DNA of 64,000 nucleotides, taken from assembly GCF_003634215.1 (NCBI RefSeq), contig NZ_RBWX01000011.1:124001-188000 (forward strand), read 5' to 3'. This document shows positions 38,750 to 47,715 of the stretch, piece by piece. Each line of letters opens with the position of its first letter. The first letter of the stretch is position 1. The translations under genes and the position numbers were made by a program. Below the pieces are notes generated by a model. The model was not told the DNA's origin. It saw only the letters and a program-made list of their open reading frames with translations, and searched no databases. Origin of the DNA: Sphingosinicella microcystinivorans. GTDB lineage: Bacteria > Pseudomonadota > Alphaproteobacteria > Sphingomonadales > Sphingomonadaceae.

Positions 38750-39208
38750 CTAACCCTCGCAGAACAAGCGCCCGTTGCGATTGCCTGCTCGGTATGATGG
38801 GCATTGGCGCGGGCTGAGAGCGGAGCGCTGCCAGCCGCCGCTTGCGTTCTGGCACATGGCCGTCAGTGTTCCGTTGCTGCTCGTGCTGCTGTCACGGCAG
38901 CTTGTTTCATACGAGCCGCGCCAGCGATAATTGCCGCTGCCGGATGTTTCGCAGAAGAGCGTGCCGTTGCGGTTGCCGAAGGCGCGGCAGGTGCCGATGC
39001 GGGCCATGGTCTGACGATAGGCATTGTTCGACGTCATGCACTGCGCGCGGAGGTAGCCGTTGCGGACCTGACCGTCGCGGCAGGACTGCTGCCACGAGCC
39101 GCCGGGCAGCGGGCCCGGAAGCGGTGTCGGCCGATCATTCTCGTAACCCATACACGCGGCAAGCAAGAGCGGCGCGGCCAGCACACCGACAAGTCCCGTA
39201 ACCCGCAT
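38750..39208 (-). CDS. Cyanovirin-N (CVNH) domain lipoprotein, two tandem repeats
   Basis: The protein has 152 residues from the ATG at 39208, with GGGGAGAGGG just upstream. A lipoprotein signal ends in LLLAACMGYE, with the lipidated Cys at about 19. Two similar halves follow: SWQQSCRDGQVRNGYLRAQC... GNRNGTLFCE and SYETSCRDSSTSSNGTLTAMC... GNRNGRLFCE. Paired cysteines and the xxxSCxx...LxAxC pattern match the CVNH fold, a mannose-binding lectin fold in other organisms. The glycan target and role are unknown. The open frame extends far upstream to 39655 but has no support. Confidence 0.75.
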   Translation of the reverse strand: MRVTGLVGVLAAPLLLAACMGYENDRPTPLPGPLPGGSWQQSCRDGQVRNGYLRAQCMTSNNAYRQTMARIGTCRAFGNRNGTLFCETSGSGNYRWRGSYETSCRDSSTSSNGTLTAMCQNASGGWQRSALSPRQCPSYRAGNRNGRLFCEG

Positions 39209-39236
39209 TGGCCCTCTCCCCAGTTGAATGGGGATC

Positions 39237-39257
39237 TTCGAGTCACTGCGACTCGAA
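39237..39257. other. Perfect 8-bp inverted repeat between CVNH gene and cytochrome gene
   Basis: TTCGAGTC and GACTCGAA are separated by 5 nt. It lies between the minus-strand cytochrome stop (39310) and the CVNH start (39208). No T-run on the minus strand is adjacent. It may be a terminator-like hairpin or an operator of the CVNH gene. Confidence 0.35.
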
Positions 39258-39309
39258 AAGCCCCAGTATTGCAGGAGGATACACCAGTTCCCGAGACCCC
39301 GGAAGCGGA

Positions 39310-40329
39310 TCACCGCATTGCGGCGATCCAGTCTCGCACCAGCGCGACGCCGGCTTCGTCGGGCTGCGTCCGGCCAAGCTCCGGCATCATCACGCCGGGT
39401 TCGGTCGATTCCATGCGATAGGTCAGGATCGAGCGATCGGGATGCCCGGGATCGATCGAGACCATGCGCCCGCCCGAGCCGCGCCCCGCCGCGACCGGCC
39501 CCTTGCCGATGCCTATATGCGGACCGACCGGGGTCTCCCAGGTGAGGAACAGGCCGGAGTTCGACGCGGGGCCATCGGGCTTGTGGCAGTGGCCGCAATT
39601 GACGTCGAGATAGGCGCGGGCGCGGTGTTCGAGGCTTTCGCCTGTGTCCTTCCAATCCGGCAGGCGCGGCGCGTTTTCGGGAACGCCGGTGACAAGGCCG
39701 AGGCGCGAGAGGCGCGCGAGATTGTTCTCGCCCTGGAAATCATGGTTGAGATTTCGCGCCTTGGGGCCGATCGGCACCAGCGCATTGCCCGCGGCGTGGC
39801 AGCCTTTGCACTGGTTGACGTTCGGCACCTGCCAATCGAGCGCGACCCGCTTTCCCGTACCGTCATGCCCCGTTACCGCGATGCGGACGCCTGCACGCTT
39901 CAAGGTCGCGGCGCTATCGTCGGCGTTCCACACATAAGGCCACGCCTTCCAGCCATCCGTCTGATGCACGAGCAGCCGCGTTTCGATGAGATCGAGGCTG
40001 CCGTCGGCGCGCGCGAACCCGAAATGCTTGATGAGCACGCTGCCGATGGGGATATCGAGCAGCCCCTCGCCCGCGTAGCGCGCCGTCTTGCCCTCCGGCA
40101 CATAAAGGAAGCGCGCCTTGTCCGCATGATCGGAGAACAGCGGGGTCGCGAGGCCATAGCGCACGACGCGGGCGTTCGGGCGGATGGCGCCGCTATCGAG
40201 GAACAGCCCGGTTTCAGCGAGCGTCGCCGGCGCGGCCGCCCCTGCCAGCGCCGCATCGTTCACCGCTGGAGGCGCGGCGGAGGCGACCAGCAGCGCGGCC
40301 GCAAGCAGGGCGGCAGCGCGCAGCATCAC
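39310..40329 (-). CDS. SO2930/HNE_0200-type diheme c-type cytochrome-like protein
   Basis: The protein has 339 residues with a signal peptide (MLRAAALLAAALLVASAAP). There are two CxxCH heme-binding motifs, CKGCH (about 175) and CGHCH (about 245). Family blocks include GLATPLFSDHADKARFLYVP and PFSDHA-type N-terminal motifs and the late PGHPDRSILTYRM. It is periplasmic. Its ATG overlaps the stop of the beta-helix gene by 3-4 nt, and in many genomes this cytochrome family occurs next to exactly that beta-helix family. The substrate is unknown. Confidence 0.85.
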   Translation of the reverse strand: MMLRAAALLAAALLVASAAPPAVNDAALAGAAAPATLAETGLFLDSGAIRPNARVVRYGLATPLFSDHADKARFLYVPEGKTARYAGEGLLDIPIGSVLIKHFGFARADGSLDLIETRLLVHQTDGWKAWPYVWNADDSAATLKRAGVRIAVTGHDGTGKRVALDWQVPNVNQCKGCHAAGNALVPIGPKARNLNHDFQGENNLARLSRLGLVTGVPENAPRLPDWKDTGESLEHRARAYLDVNCGHCHKPDGPASNSGLFLTWETPVGPHIGIGKGPVAAGRGSGGRMVSIDPGHPDRSILTYRMESTEPGVMMPELGRTQPDEAGVALVRDWIAAMR

Positions 40330-41528
40330 GGCATCGGCTGATCGGCGGGAAGCACTACGGCGGCAAGCGTTGCGGAAGCGCCCGCAGGCGCAACGGGCGC
40401 GGGCTGTGCCTTCGTGGGCGGCGTTCCGGCAACGGCGAGACCGAGCGACACCATCGGCACGTCGCTCGCCGGCGTCGTCGTGCTGTCATCCGGCTTGTCG
40501 CCGAAACGCGTGACGCCGTCCCACATCACCGGCGGCAGACCGCCGCCGAGCGCCGCGGCAAGTTCGGTACCGCCGGGAAATTTGGGGTCCCAGCCATTCT
40601 TGCCGAGCGTATTTCCGAAGATGCGCACGTTTCGCGCCAGCGGATTGTAGCTCGCGTCCTCGAACGGCCGCACGTAGGAGACGACCATCACCGCCGCGGT
40701 GCGATTGCCTTCGATGCGGTTGCCGGAAACTTCGACGTTTTCATTCGCCATCACCATGATGCCGAGGCCCTGCGGCACCTCCGCAACGATGTTGCCGGGC
40801 GGAGCGAAGTTCGGCGTGTCGTTGTCGACAACCGTGTTCGAGAAGATGCGCGTGGAATGCCCGCCCATCTTCGGCAGGTTTGGCAGATCGAAGACGAGTA
40901 TGCCGCCGGTGTTGTGGTGCGCGAGATTGCCGTAGACGTCGGCGTGCTTCGAATTCTCGATCTCGATACCCGCGACGTTGAAGCTGACGCGGTTGCCCCT
41001 GACGATGATGTTTTCGGACTGGCCGACGTAGACGCCCGCGTCGGAACAGGCGACGACCTCCGAATTCTGCACGAGCACGTTCGTCGCTTCGACGGGGTAT
41101 AGGCCGTAGGCGCCGTTGTCCTTATGGGGCCCGCGTGTCCAGACGACGCGCAGATTGTCCATCGTGATGCGATCGACGCCCTTCGCCTTGATGCCGTCGC
41201 CTTTCGTGTCCTCCACCGCGAAGCCGGTGAGGAGCACGCGGTCCGACGTGACGAGCAGCCCTTCGCCCGCCCCTGTCTGCCCCTTGAAGCTGAGCCGCGT
41301 CTTGTCCGGCCCGGCGCCGCGCACGGTGACATTGTCGACATCGAGCGACAGGCCATTGGTAAGCCGGTAGGTGCCCGCCGCGAGGTCGATTACATCGCCC
41401 GGCTGCGCCTCGATAAGCGCGGTCTGGAGTGCTTCCTGATCATTGTCGCCCGGCGCGACGGAAATTGTCTTCGCCCATCCGGGCGAGGCCGAGACCAGCA
41501 GGAAAACGAGAAAAGCCGTGGTCCGCAT
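40326..41528 (-). CDS. Parallel beta-helix (right-handed) periplasmic protein
   Basis: The protein has 400 residues from the ATG at 41528, 6 nt after GGGAGG. A signal peptide ends at about GWAKT (19-20). Pectate-lyase-like coils follow with repeated N/D-x-x-V-x-G-N patterns: ENIIVRGNRVSFNVAGIEIEN, HADVYGNLAHHNTGG and ENVEVSGNRIEGNRTA. A Pro/Ala-rich tail ends the protein. It is the partner of the overlapping diheme cytochrome. A polysaccharide-related role is possible by fold only. Confidence 0.83.
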   Translation of the reverse strand: MRTTAFLVFLLVSASPGWAKTISVAPGDNDQEALQTALIEAQPGDVIDLAAGTYRLTNGLSLDVDNVTVRGAGPDKTRLSFKGQTGAGEGLLVTSDRVLLTGFAVEDTKGDGIKAKGVDRITMDNLRVVWTRGPHKDNGAYGLYPVEATNVLVQNSEVVACSDAGVYVGQSENIIVRGNRVSFNVAGIEIENSKHADVYGNLAHHNTGGILVFDLPNLPKMGGHSTRIFSNTVVDNDTPNFAPPGNIVAEVPQGLGIMVMANENVEVSGNRIEGNRTAAVMVVSYVRPFEDASYNPLARNVRIFGNTLGKNGWDPKFPGGTELAAALGGGLPPVMWDGVTRFGDKPDDSTTTPASDVPMVSLGLAVAGTPPTKAQPAPVAPAGASATLAAVVLPADQPMP

Positions 41529-41619
41529 CACCATCCTCCCCATTTTCCGGCCATTATCGTCAGCTTGACGAAGGCGGACAACCCTGCGGAAACTGAGCGG
41601 GAACCTTGGGAGGTGAGAC

Positions 41620-43362
41620 ATGCACGACATCGTGATCCGCGGCGGAACGATCGTGGACGGAAACGGCGGCACGCCGTTCACCGGCGACATCGCCATCGAC
41701 AGCGGCCGCATCAGCGCGGTCGGCAGCGTGAACGAGGCGGGCCGCGAGGAGATCGACGCGGCGGGCCAGATCGTGACACCCGGCTTCGTGGATATCCACA
41801 CGCATTACGACGGGCAGGCGACGTGGGATGACGTCATGGCACCATCCGCCTGGCACGGCGTGACCACGGTGATCATGGGCAATTGCGGTGTCGGCTTCGC
41901 GCCCGCACGCCCCGATCGGCACCAGTGGCTGATCGGCCTGATGGAAGGCGTCGAGGACATCCCCGGCACCGCCCTCGCCGAAGGCATGACGTGGAACTGG
42001 GAGAGCTTCCCCGAGTATCTCGGCGCGCTCGAAGCCTTGCCGCGCACGATCGACGTGGCCTGCCACGTGCCCCACGGCGCCGTGCGCGCCTATGTGATGG
42101 GCGAGCGCGGCGCCGCGAACGAAGCGCCGACCGCGGACGAGATCGAGGCGATGTCGCGGATCGTCGAAGAGGGCCTGCGCGCGGGCGCGCTCGGCTTTTC
42201 GACCTCGCGCACCGTGATCCACAAATCGGTGGACGGCGTGCTGGTGCCCGGCACCACCGCGACCGCCGAGGAGCTGATCGGCATCGGCCGCGCCATGGGC
42301 CGCGTCGGCCACGGCGTCTTTGAAATGGCATCCGACCTGATGCCCGAGTGGAACGAGTTCGACTGGATGACGCGCCTGTCGAAGGAAACCGCAATGCCGG
42401 TGACCTTCGCCATGCTGCAATCACCGCTGAAGGCGATGCACTGGACCGACCAGATGGCCGCGACCAAAGCCGCGAACGACGGCGGCGCCAACATCCGCGC
42501 GCAGATCTCGCTACGCGGCACCGGCGTGCTGATGGCATGGCGCGGCACCGTGCATCCGTTCGTGATGCGCCCCTCGTGGCAGGCGATTGCCGGAAAGCCC
42601 TGGGCCGAACAGCTCGCCACGCTGCGCGATCCAGCGTTCCGCGCGAAGCTGCTGGCCGAGGACAACCTGCCGCCGCCGCACCCGGATACCGCCGCGCTCT
42701 TCATGCTGGTGACGCAGGGGTGGACGATGCAGTTCCCGCTCGGCGAGGAGCCGGACTACGAGCCCGCGCCGGACCGCAGCCTCGCCGCGCTGGCGAAGGC
42801 GAGTGGCAGAAGCTCCGCCGAGGTCGCGTATGACGTCATGATGGAGGAGGACGGCACCGGCTTCCTCTATCTGCCGATCCTGAACTACGTGGACGGCAAC
42901 CTCGATTTCGTGAAGGGCCTTCTCGAACGCGACGACACGGTTATCTCGCTGTCGGACGGCGGCGCGCACTGCGGCACGATCTGCGACGCGGCCTCCCCCA
43001 CCTTCCTCCTCACGCACTGGGTGAAGGGCCGCACGCGCGGCCGCATTCCGCTGGAGCTCGCGATCAAGCGGCAATGCCGGGATACGGCGCTGCTCTATGG
43101 CCTCGCCGATCGCGGCCTGCTGGCGCCCGGCTATCTCGCTGACGTCAACGTCATCGATCTCGATCGGCTGAAGCTCGGCAAGCCATGGCTCGCGTTCGAT
43201 CTTCCCGCCGGCGGCAAGCGCCTGCTGCAGAAGGCCGACGGCTACACCGCAACGATCAAGTCAGGCGCCATCACCTTCCGGAACGGCGACGTGCAGTCCG
43301 CGCGGCCGGGGCGCGTCGTGCGCGGTCCGCAGGCGGAACCGTTGCTAATGGCTGCAGAATAA
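41620..43362 (+). CDS. N-acyl-D-amino-acid deacylase / amidohydrolase family protein
   Basis: The protein has 580 residues. The metal-binding start is VDIHTHYDGQATWDD, followed by TVIMGNCGVGFAP, which is characteristic of the D-aminoacylase branch. LSDGGAHCGTICDAA holds the late metal Asp, and the C-terminal beta-sandwich has PGYLADVNVIDLDRL. It is cytoplasmic (no signal peptide). Likely substrates are N-acyl-D-amino acids or related amides; the exact one is not evident. It is divergent from the beta-helix gene. Confidence 0.88.
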   Translation: MHDIVIRGGTIVDGNGGTPFTGDIAIDSGRISAVGSVNEAGREEIDAAGQIVTPGFVDIHTHYDGQATWDDVMAPSAWHGVTTVIMGNCGVGFAPARPDRHQWLIGLMEGVEDIPGTALAEGMTWNWESFPEYLGALEALPRTIDVACHVPHGAVRAYVMGERGAANEAPTADEIEAMSRIVEEGLRAGALGFSTSRTVIHKSVDGVLVPGTTATAEELIGIGRAMGRVGHGVFEMASDLMPEWNEFDWMTRLSKETAMPVTFAMLQSPLKAMHWTDQMAATKAANDGGANIRAQISLRGTGVLMAWRGTVHPFVMRPSWQAIAGKPWAEQLATLRDPAFRAKLLAEDNLPPPHPDTAALFMLVTQGWTMQFPLGEEPDYEPAPDRSLAALAKASGRSSAEVAYDVMMEEDGTGFLYLPILNYVDGNLDFVKGLLERDDTVISLSDGGAHCGTICDAASPTFLLTHWVKGRTRGRIPLELAIKRQCRDTALLYGLADRGLLAPGYLADVNVIDLDRLKLGKPWLAFDLPAGGKRLLQKADGYTATIKSGAITFRNGDVQSARPGRVVRGPQAEPLLMAAE

Positions 43363-43410
43363 GCGAAAAGAGCCCTGTATTAGTTGACTGATACGGAAGG
43401 GTTTCATCCG

Positions 43411-43992
43411 ATGCGCAAGTTCCTGCTCCCGCTCCTCGCCGCGCTGACGCTCGCGGCGTGCGGTATCAACACCGTGCCGACGCGCGAGGAAGCCGTGAAG
43501 GCGGCGTGGGCCGAGGTGGAAAGCCAGTATCAGCGGCGTGCGGATCTCATTCCGAATCTTGTCGCCACGGTGAAGGGCTTCGCCGCGCAGGAACGCGAGG
43601 TGCTGGAAGCCGTGACGCAAGCGCGCGCCTCTGCCACGCAGACGACGATCAACGCCGACCAGCTCACCGACCCGGCGGCCGTCGAACGGTTCCAGGCAGC
43701 GCAGGACCAGCTTTCGGGCGCTCTTTCCCGCCTGCTCGTCACCGTCGAGCGCTACCCGGACCTGAAATCGAACGAGAATTTCCTCGCGCTGCAATCGCAG
43801 CTTGAAGGCACTGAAAACCGCATCACCGTCGCGCGCCGCGATTACAACCAGTCGGTGCAGGCCTATAACACCGAAATCCGCACCTTCCCGAGCCTGATCG
43901 CGGCGAAGTTCATCTACGGCGCCGAGCCGATCACGCCGTTCAAGGCCACCACCGCCGGAGCCGAAACCGCGCCGACCGTCTCGTTCGAATAA
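43411..43992 (+). CDS. LemA family lipoprotein
   Basis: The protein has 193 residues from the ATG at 43411. The signal ends in the lipobox LTLAAC (Cys about 18). The LemA helices carry YQRRADLIPNLVATVKGFA, the family hallmark, and YNQSVQAYNTEIRTFPS, then AAKFIYGAEP near the end. It is membrane-anchored. It forms an operon with two TPM-domain genes (gaps of 2 nt and an overlap of 1 nt), the standard LemA-TPM arrangement. Confidence 0.93.
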   Translation: MRKFLLPLLAALTLAACGINTVPTREEAVKAAWAEVESQYQRRADLIPNLVATVKGFAAQEREVLEAVTQARASATQTTINADQLTDPAAVERFQAAQDQLSGALSRLLVTVERYPDLKSNENFLALQSQLEGTENRITVARRDYNQSVQAYNTEIRTFPSLIAAKFIYGAEPITPFKATTAGAETAPTVSFE

Positions 43993-43994
43993 CG

Positions 43995-44750
43995 ATGTTC
44001 AGGCTGGCGTGCCTCGCCGCACTGCTGCTGGCGTTCCCGGCGGCAGCGCAGGACTTCCCGAAGCTTTCGGGGCGTGTTGTCGATGCTGCCGATCTCCTGT
44101 CGCCTGAGACTGAAGCCGCGCTTACGGAAAAGCTGAAGACGCTGGAGGACACGACGACACGCCAGCTCGTCGTCGCCACGATCCCCGATCTTCAGGGCTA
44201 CGACATTGCCGACTACGGCTACCGTCTCGGCCGTGACTGGGGCATCGGCCAGAAGGAAGAAAACAACGGCGCGCTGCTGATCGTCGCGCCCAATGAGCGG
44301 AAGGTCCGCATCGAGGTCGGCTACGGCCTCGAAGGCTATCTGACGGACGCGCTCTCGTCCGTCATCATCAACCGGCAGATTGTGCCCCGCTTTCGGGAGG
44401 GCGACATGGAGGGCGGCGTCGTTGCCGGCGCCGACGCTATCGTCGCACAGCTTTCGCTGCCGCCCGAAGAGGCCCGCACGAACCTGATCGCCGCACGAGA
44501 GCGCGATCGGGAGGAAACCCGCCACGGGCTTGGGCTCATCCCCACCATTCTCATCATCTGGTTCGTGTTCTGGATGCTGCGGGGCGTGCTGGGCGGTAAA
44601 CGTCGGCGCGGGCGCGGCGGCCCGATCATCATCTGGGGGCCGGGCAGCGGCGGCGGCTGGGGCGGCGGTTCCTCCGGGGGGTTTGGTGGCGGCGGATTTT
44701 CTGGCGGCGGCGGCAGCTTCGGCGGCGGCGGCGCGAGCGGGAGCTGGTAA
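43995..44750 (+). CDS. TPM-domain (YgcG-like) membrane protein with Gly-rich tail
   Basis: The protein has 251 residues. After a signal peptide (about 1-17) comes the TPM/YgcG fold: RVVDAADLLSPETEAAL, TRQLVVATIPDLQGYDIADYG, NNGALLIVAPNERKVRIEVGYG and LEGYLTDALSS. A TM helix lies at about 180-198, followed by a basic loop and a tail made almost only of Gly, Ser, Phe and Trp. The Gly-rich tail is common in the family. Its role beside LemA is unknown; cell-envelope maintenance is often suggested. Confidence 0.92.
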   Translation: MFRLACLAALLLAFPAAAQDFPKLSGRVVDAADLLSPETEAALTEKLKTLEDTTTRQLVVATIPDLQGYDIADYGYRLGRDWGIGQKEENNGALLIVAPNERKVRIEVGYGLEGYLTDALSSVIINRQIVPRFREGDMEGGVVAGADAIVAQLSLPPEEARTNLIAARERDREETRHGLGLIPTILIIWFVFWMLRGVLGGKRRRGRGGPIIIWGPGSGGGWGGGSSGGFGGGGFSGGGGSFGGGGASGSW

Positions 44751-45421
44751 TGCGGCTGACAGACGCAGAGCACGCGCGCATTAGTGACGCCATTACGTCA
44801 GCGGAACAGACGACCTCGGGCGAAATCTTTTGCGTCGTTACGCAGCGAACAGACGATTACCGCGCCGTTCCGTTCGCCTGGGCCGCACTCGCTGCGATCG
44901 TCCTGCCCCCGATGCTTTTGTGGTTCGGCGTTCCCGATCCGTTGTGGTTCACGAGCGGCGGATGGAGCGATGGTGGCCACCCGGCGCCGCGCCTCATCAT
45001 CGCGCTCTATGCCTCGCTTTCGGCCCTTCTATTCGTCGTCGCCTTTCTCATCGCGCGACTGCCGCCGGTCCTGCACCTGCTCACGCCGCGCTCCCTGAAG
45101 CGGAGCGCCGTGCACCGCGCGGCGGTCGAAAGCTTCCTTTCGCACGGCATTCACGTCACCGAAGACCGCACGGGCGTGCTCATCTTCCTGTCGCTCGGCG
45201 ACCATGTCGCGGAGATCGTTGCCGACGAAGGCATCTACGACAAGGTTGAGCATGACGTGTGGGGCGATGCGCTCGACGCGCTGCTCGCCGAGGTACGTGG
45301 CGGCAGGATCGCGGACGGTTTCGTCAAGGCGATCACGATGTCCGGTACGGTCCTTTCAGCGCACTTCCCGCCCGGTGCCCGAAATCCCAATGAACTTCCC
45401 GATAAGCTGATTGAAATCTAG
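44750..45421 (+). CDS. TPM-domain membrane protein, second copy
   Basis: The protein has 223 residues and starts within the TAATG junction with the previous gene (1-nt overlap). Here the order is changed: an N-terminal SAEQTTSGEIFCVV, two TM helices (about 38-58 and 80-103), then the rest of a TPM-type fold with HRAAVESFLSHGIHVTEDRTGVLIFLSLGDH (key part TGVLIFLSLGDHVAEIVADEGI). There is no signal peptide. It forms an operon with lemA and the first TPM gene. Confidence 0.9.
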   Translation: MRLTDAEHARISDAITSAEQTTSGEIFCVVTQRTDDYRAVPFAWAALAAIVLPPMLLWFGVPDPLWFTSGGWSDGGHPAPRLIIALYASLSALLFVVAFLIARLPPVLHLLTPRSLKRSAVHRAAVESFLSHGIHVTEDRTGVLIFLSLGDHVAEIVADEGIYDKVEHDVWGDALDALLAEVRGGRIADGFVKAITMSGTVLSAHFPPGARNPNELPDKLIEI

Positions 45422-45498
45422 CGCCTGGTGCGGAAAAGTGGCGCACTTGAACGCAAACGCGTTGCGGTTGGTGTGGGCTGAAACAAGGGGACTGTAAA

Positions 45499-45924
45499 AT
45501 GCTCAATGAATTCAAGGCGTTCATTGCGAAGGGCAATGTGCTCGATCTCGCAGTTGCCGTCATCATCGGTGGCGCGTTCGGCACGATCGTGACGTCCCTG
45601 ACGCAGGATGTGATCATGCCGGTGGTCGGCGCGATCTTCGGCGGCCTCGATTTCTCCAGCCTGTTCATCCGGCTCGGCGCTGTGCCAGAGGGCTATGCCG
45701 GGTCCATGACCGACTATGCTGCGCTCAAGGAAGCGGGCGTGCCGATGCTGGGTTACGGCGCCTTCATCACGGCCGCGATCAACTTCCTGATCCTTGCCTT
45801 CATCATCTTCCTTCTCGTGCGCATGGCGAATCGGCTCATCCCCAAGAAAGAAGAGGCGCCTGCGGCAGGCCCGAGCGAGGAAGTTCTGCTGCTTCGCGAG
45901 ATTCGGGATTCGCTGAAAAAATAG
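45499..45924 (+). CDS. mscL: Large-conductance mechanosensitive channel
   Basis: The protein has 141 residues. The N-terminal amphipathic helix and TM1 are [31 protein letters not shown], with the pore-lining Gly-rich segment. TM2 is [19 protein letters not shown] charged C-terminal helix follows. It opens under hypo-osmotic stress. The next element is a strong terminator. Confidence 0.97.
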   Translation: MLNEFKAFIAKGNVLDLAVAVIIGGAFGTIVTSLTQDVIMPVVGAIFGGLDFSSLFIRLGAVPEGYAGSMTDYAALKEAGVPMLGYGAFITAAINFLILAFIIFLLVRMANRLIPKKEEAPAAGPSEEVLLLREIRDSLKK

Positions 45925-45944
45925 TCTTCACCGTCCACAAGCAA

Positions 45945-45981
45945 AGGGCCGCGTGACGAACTGCGTCGCGCGGCCCTTTTT
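45945..45981. terminator. Strong terminator between mscL and parB, likely bidirectional
   Basis: AGGGCCGCG pairs with CGCGGCCCT and the stem continues with GACG/CGTC after one mismatch, loop AACTG. TTTTT follows on the plus strand (45977-45981). The convergent parB stop is at 45995, and the minus strand has a short T stretch on its side. Confidence 0.8.
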
Positions 45982-45994
45982 GTGCCTGTATCGG

Positions 45995-46912
45995 TTAGAA
46001 GCGTTCGCCTGAAAGGCGCTGGCAAAGCATGTCGAGTTGATCGAGATCGCTGTAGAACAAGATCAGCTTCCCGCCCTCCCCATCGAATTCCAGACGCACG
46101 CGCAGACCGAGCTGTTCGGCGAGCTGACCTTCCAGCGATTCGAGATCGGCGCTGCGCGCCGCTGCGCGCGGCGCCACCTTGCTGCGGGCAGCACGCGGCT
46201 TCTTCGCCCGCGCTTCGACCTCGCGGACAGAAAGGCCCATTTGCACGACGTCGCGCGCCAGCGCCGACGGATCGGGCGCGGTGAGCAGCGCGCGCGCGTG
46301 GCCCATAGTGAGCCGGCCATCGATGAGAAGCTCGCGGACGTCATCCGGCAGCTCGAGCAGGCGCACGAGATTCGCGATGTGGCTGCGCGACTTGCCGACG
46401 ATGCGGGCGATGTCTTCCTGCGTATGCCCGTAATCTTCGATCAGGCGTTTGTAGCCTTCCGCCTCTTCGATTGCGTTCAGGTCCTGGCGCTGGATGTTCT
46501 CGACGAGCGCGACTTCGAAGGCTTCTTCGTCGGTGAGGCGCCGTACCAGAACGGGCACGTCATGAAGCTGCGCCGCCTGCGCCGCGCGCCAGCGGCGCTC
46601 ACCGGCGACGATCTCAAAACGACCGCCGTCCACCGGGCGCACGAGGATCGGCTGAAGCAGGCCTTGGCGTTTCACCGAAGCGATAAGTTCGGCCTGCGCG
46701 GTCTCATCGAAGCGGCGGCGCGGCTGCTTGGGGTTTGGCGAGATCATCGCCATCGGCAGCATCTGTGCACCCATGCTGCTGCCTGCGTCACCCGCTGGAA
46801 CCGCCGGGGCTGCGGCGGTGTCGGTACGCGGCGGCAAAGCTGCACTTCCCATTTCCTCGAGCAGTGCGGACAGGCCGCGGCCGAGGCCGGTGGGACGCTT
46901 AGGCTGAGACAT
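45995..46912 (-). CDS. parB: Chromosome partitioning protein ParB
   Basis: The protein has 305 residues. Regions in order are: the ParB/Srx CTPase start IQ-type region with SPNPKQPRRRFDE; the arginine patch GERRWRAAQ; the helix-turn-helix TQEDIARIVGKSRSHIANLVRLLELP; and a C-terminal dimerisation region. It binds parS, spreads as a CTP clamp and is moved by ParA. Three perfect parS sites are at 48.3 and 50.2-50.3 kb. parA lies 20 nt upstream. Confidence 0.97.
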   Translation of the reverse strand: MSQPKRPTGLGRGLSALLEEMGSAALPPRTDTAAAPAVPAGDAGSSMGAQMLPMAMISPNPKQPRRRFDETAQAELIASVKRQGLLQPILVRPVDGGRFEIVAGERRWRAAQAAQLHDVPVLVRRLTDEEAFEVALVENIQRQDLNAIEEAEGYKRLIEDYGHTQEDIARIVGKSRSHIANLVRLLELPDDVRELLIDGRLTMGHARALLTAPDPSALARDVVQMGLSVREVEARAKKPRAARSKVAPRAAARSADLESLEGQLAEQLGLRVRLEFDGEGGKLILFYSDLDQLDMLCQRLSGERF

Positions 46913-46932
46913 GGACGAGGACTTTCAAAGAA

Positions 46933-47715
46933 TTAGGCGGCGCGGGCGTGCGGTTCGGTCCGCCCCAGAAGCTCGCGGGAAAGGTCGATATAGGCTTCGG
47001 AGCCGGCGCAGCGGTGATCGTACACGAGTGCGGGCAGCCCGTGGCTCGGCGCTTCCGACAGGCGCACGTTGCGTGGAATGATCGTCTCGAACACGATCTT
47101 GCCGAGTACCGCCCGCACATCTGCGGCGACCTGCTCCGACAGGCGGTTGCGCTTGTCGTACATCGTCAGCACCACGCCGACGATGTTGAGCCGCTGGTTA
47201 TAGCCGGCACGCACGCGCTCGACCGTATTCAGAAGCTGGCTGAGGCCTTCAAGCGCGAAGAACTCGCATTGCAGCGGCACGAGCAGCGACTGCGCTGCGA
47301 CCATCGCGTTCATCGTCAGGATGCCGAGCGAGGGCGGGCAATCGATGATGATGTAGTCGTATGCCTGCATCGCCGGCGCCTGCAGCGCGGTATCGAGGCG
47401 GTGGATGCGCCCTTCCATCTCGACGAGTTCGACCTCGGCGCCGGACAGATCAACGGTTGAGGCTATCAGCGACAGGCGCGGGATCGCCGTAGGAACGACA
47501 GCGTCGGCTGCGCTGCACGCGCCGATCAACACATCATAGCTCGTGCGCTGGCGTGTATTCTGATCGACACCGACGCCTGTCGAGCTGTTACCCTGCGGAT
47601 CGAGATCGACGATGAGCACGCGCCGCCCGGTCGCGGCGATCGCCGTCGCGACATTGATGGCGGTCGTGGTCTTGCCGACACCGCCCTTCTGATTTGCTAC
47701 CGCGATTCTGATCAC
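46933..47715 (-). CDS. parA: Chromosome partitioning ATPase ParA
   Basis: The protein has 260 residues with a deviant Walker A (QKGGVGKTTT) near the N-terminus and DCPPSLGIL for the later switch. The start is GTG at 47715, overlapping the rsmG TGA (GTGA), so translation is coupled. The order rsmG-parA-parB is the standard one. Confidence 0.97.
   Translation of the reverse strand: MIRIAVANQKGGVGKTTTAINVATAIAATGRRVLIVDLDPQGNSSTGVGVDQNTRQRTSYDVLIGACSAADAVVPTAIPRLSLIASTVDLSGAEVELVEMEGRIHRLDTALQAPAMQAYDYIIIDCPPSLGILTMNAMVAAQSLLVPLQCEFFALEGLSQLLNTVERVRAGYNQRLNIVGVVLTMYDKRNRLSEQVAADVRAVLGKIVFETIIPRNVRLSEAPSHGLPALVYDHRCAGSEAYIDLSRELLGRTEPHARAA

Noticed and set aside
39237-39257. tRNA T-arm-like sequence TTCGAGTC
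   Set aside because: It is one arm of a simple inverted repeat; no cloverleaf can be built around it.
39209-39655. 5' extension of the CVNH lipoprotein frame
   Set aside because: It is Arg/Pro-rich, overlaps the cytochrome gene, and the lipoprotein signal with a good ribosome-binding site starts at 39208.
41529-41801. Upstream extension of the beta-helix frame
   Set aside because: It reads antisense through the start of the D-aminoacylase gene and precedes an obvious signal peptide with its own ribosome-binding site.
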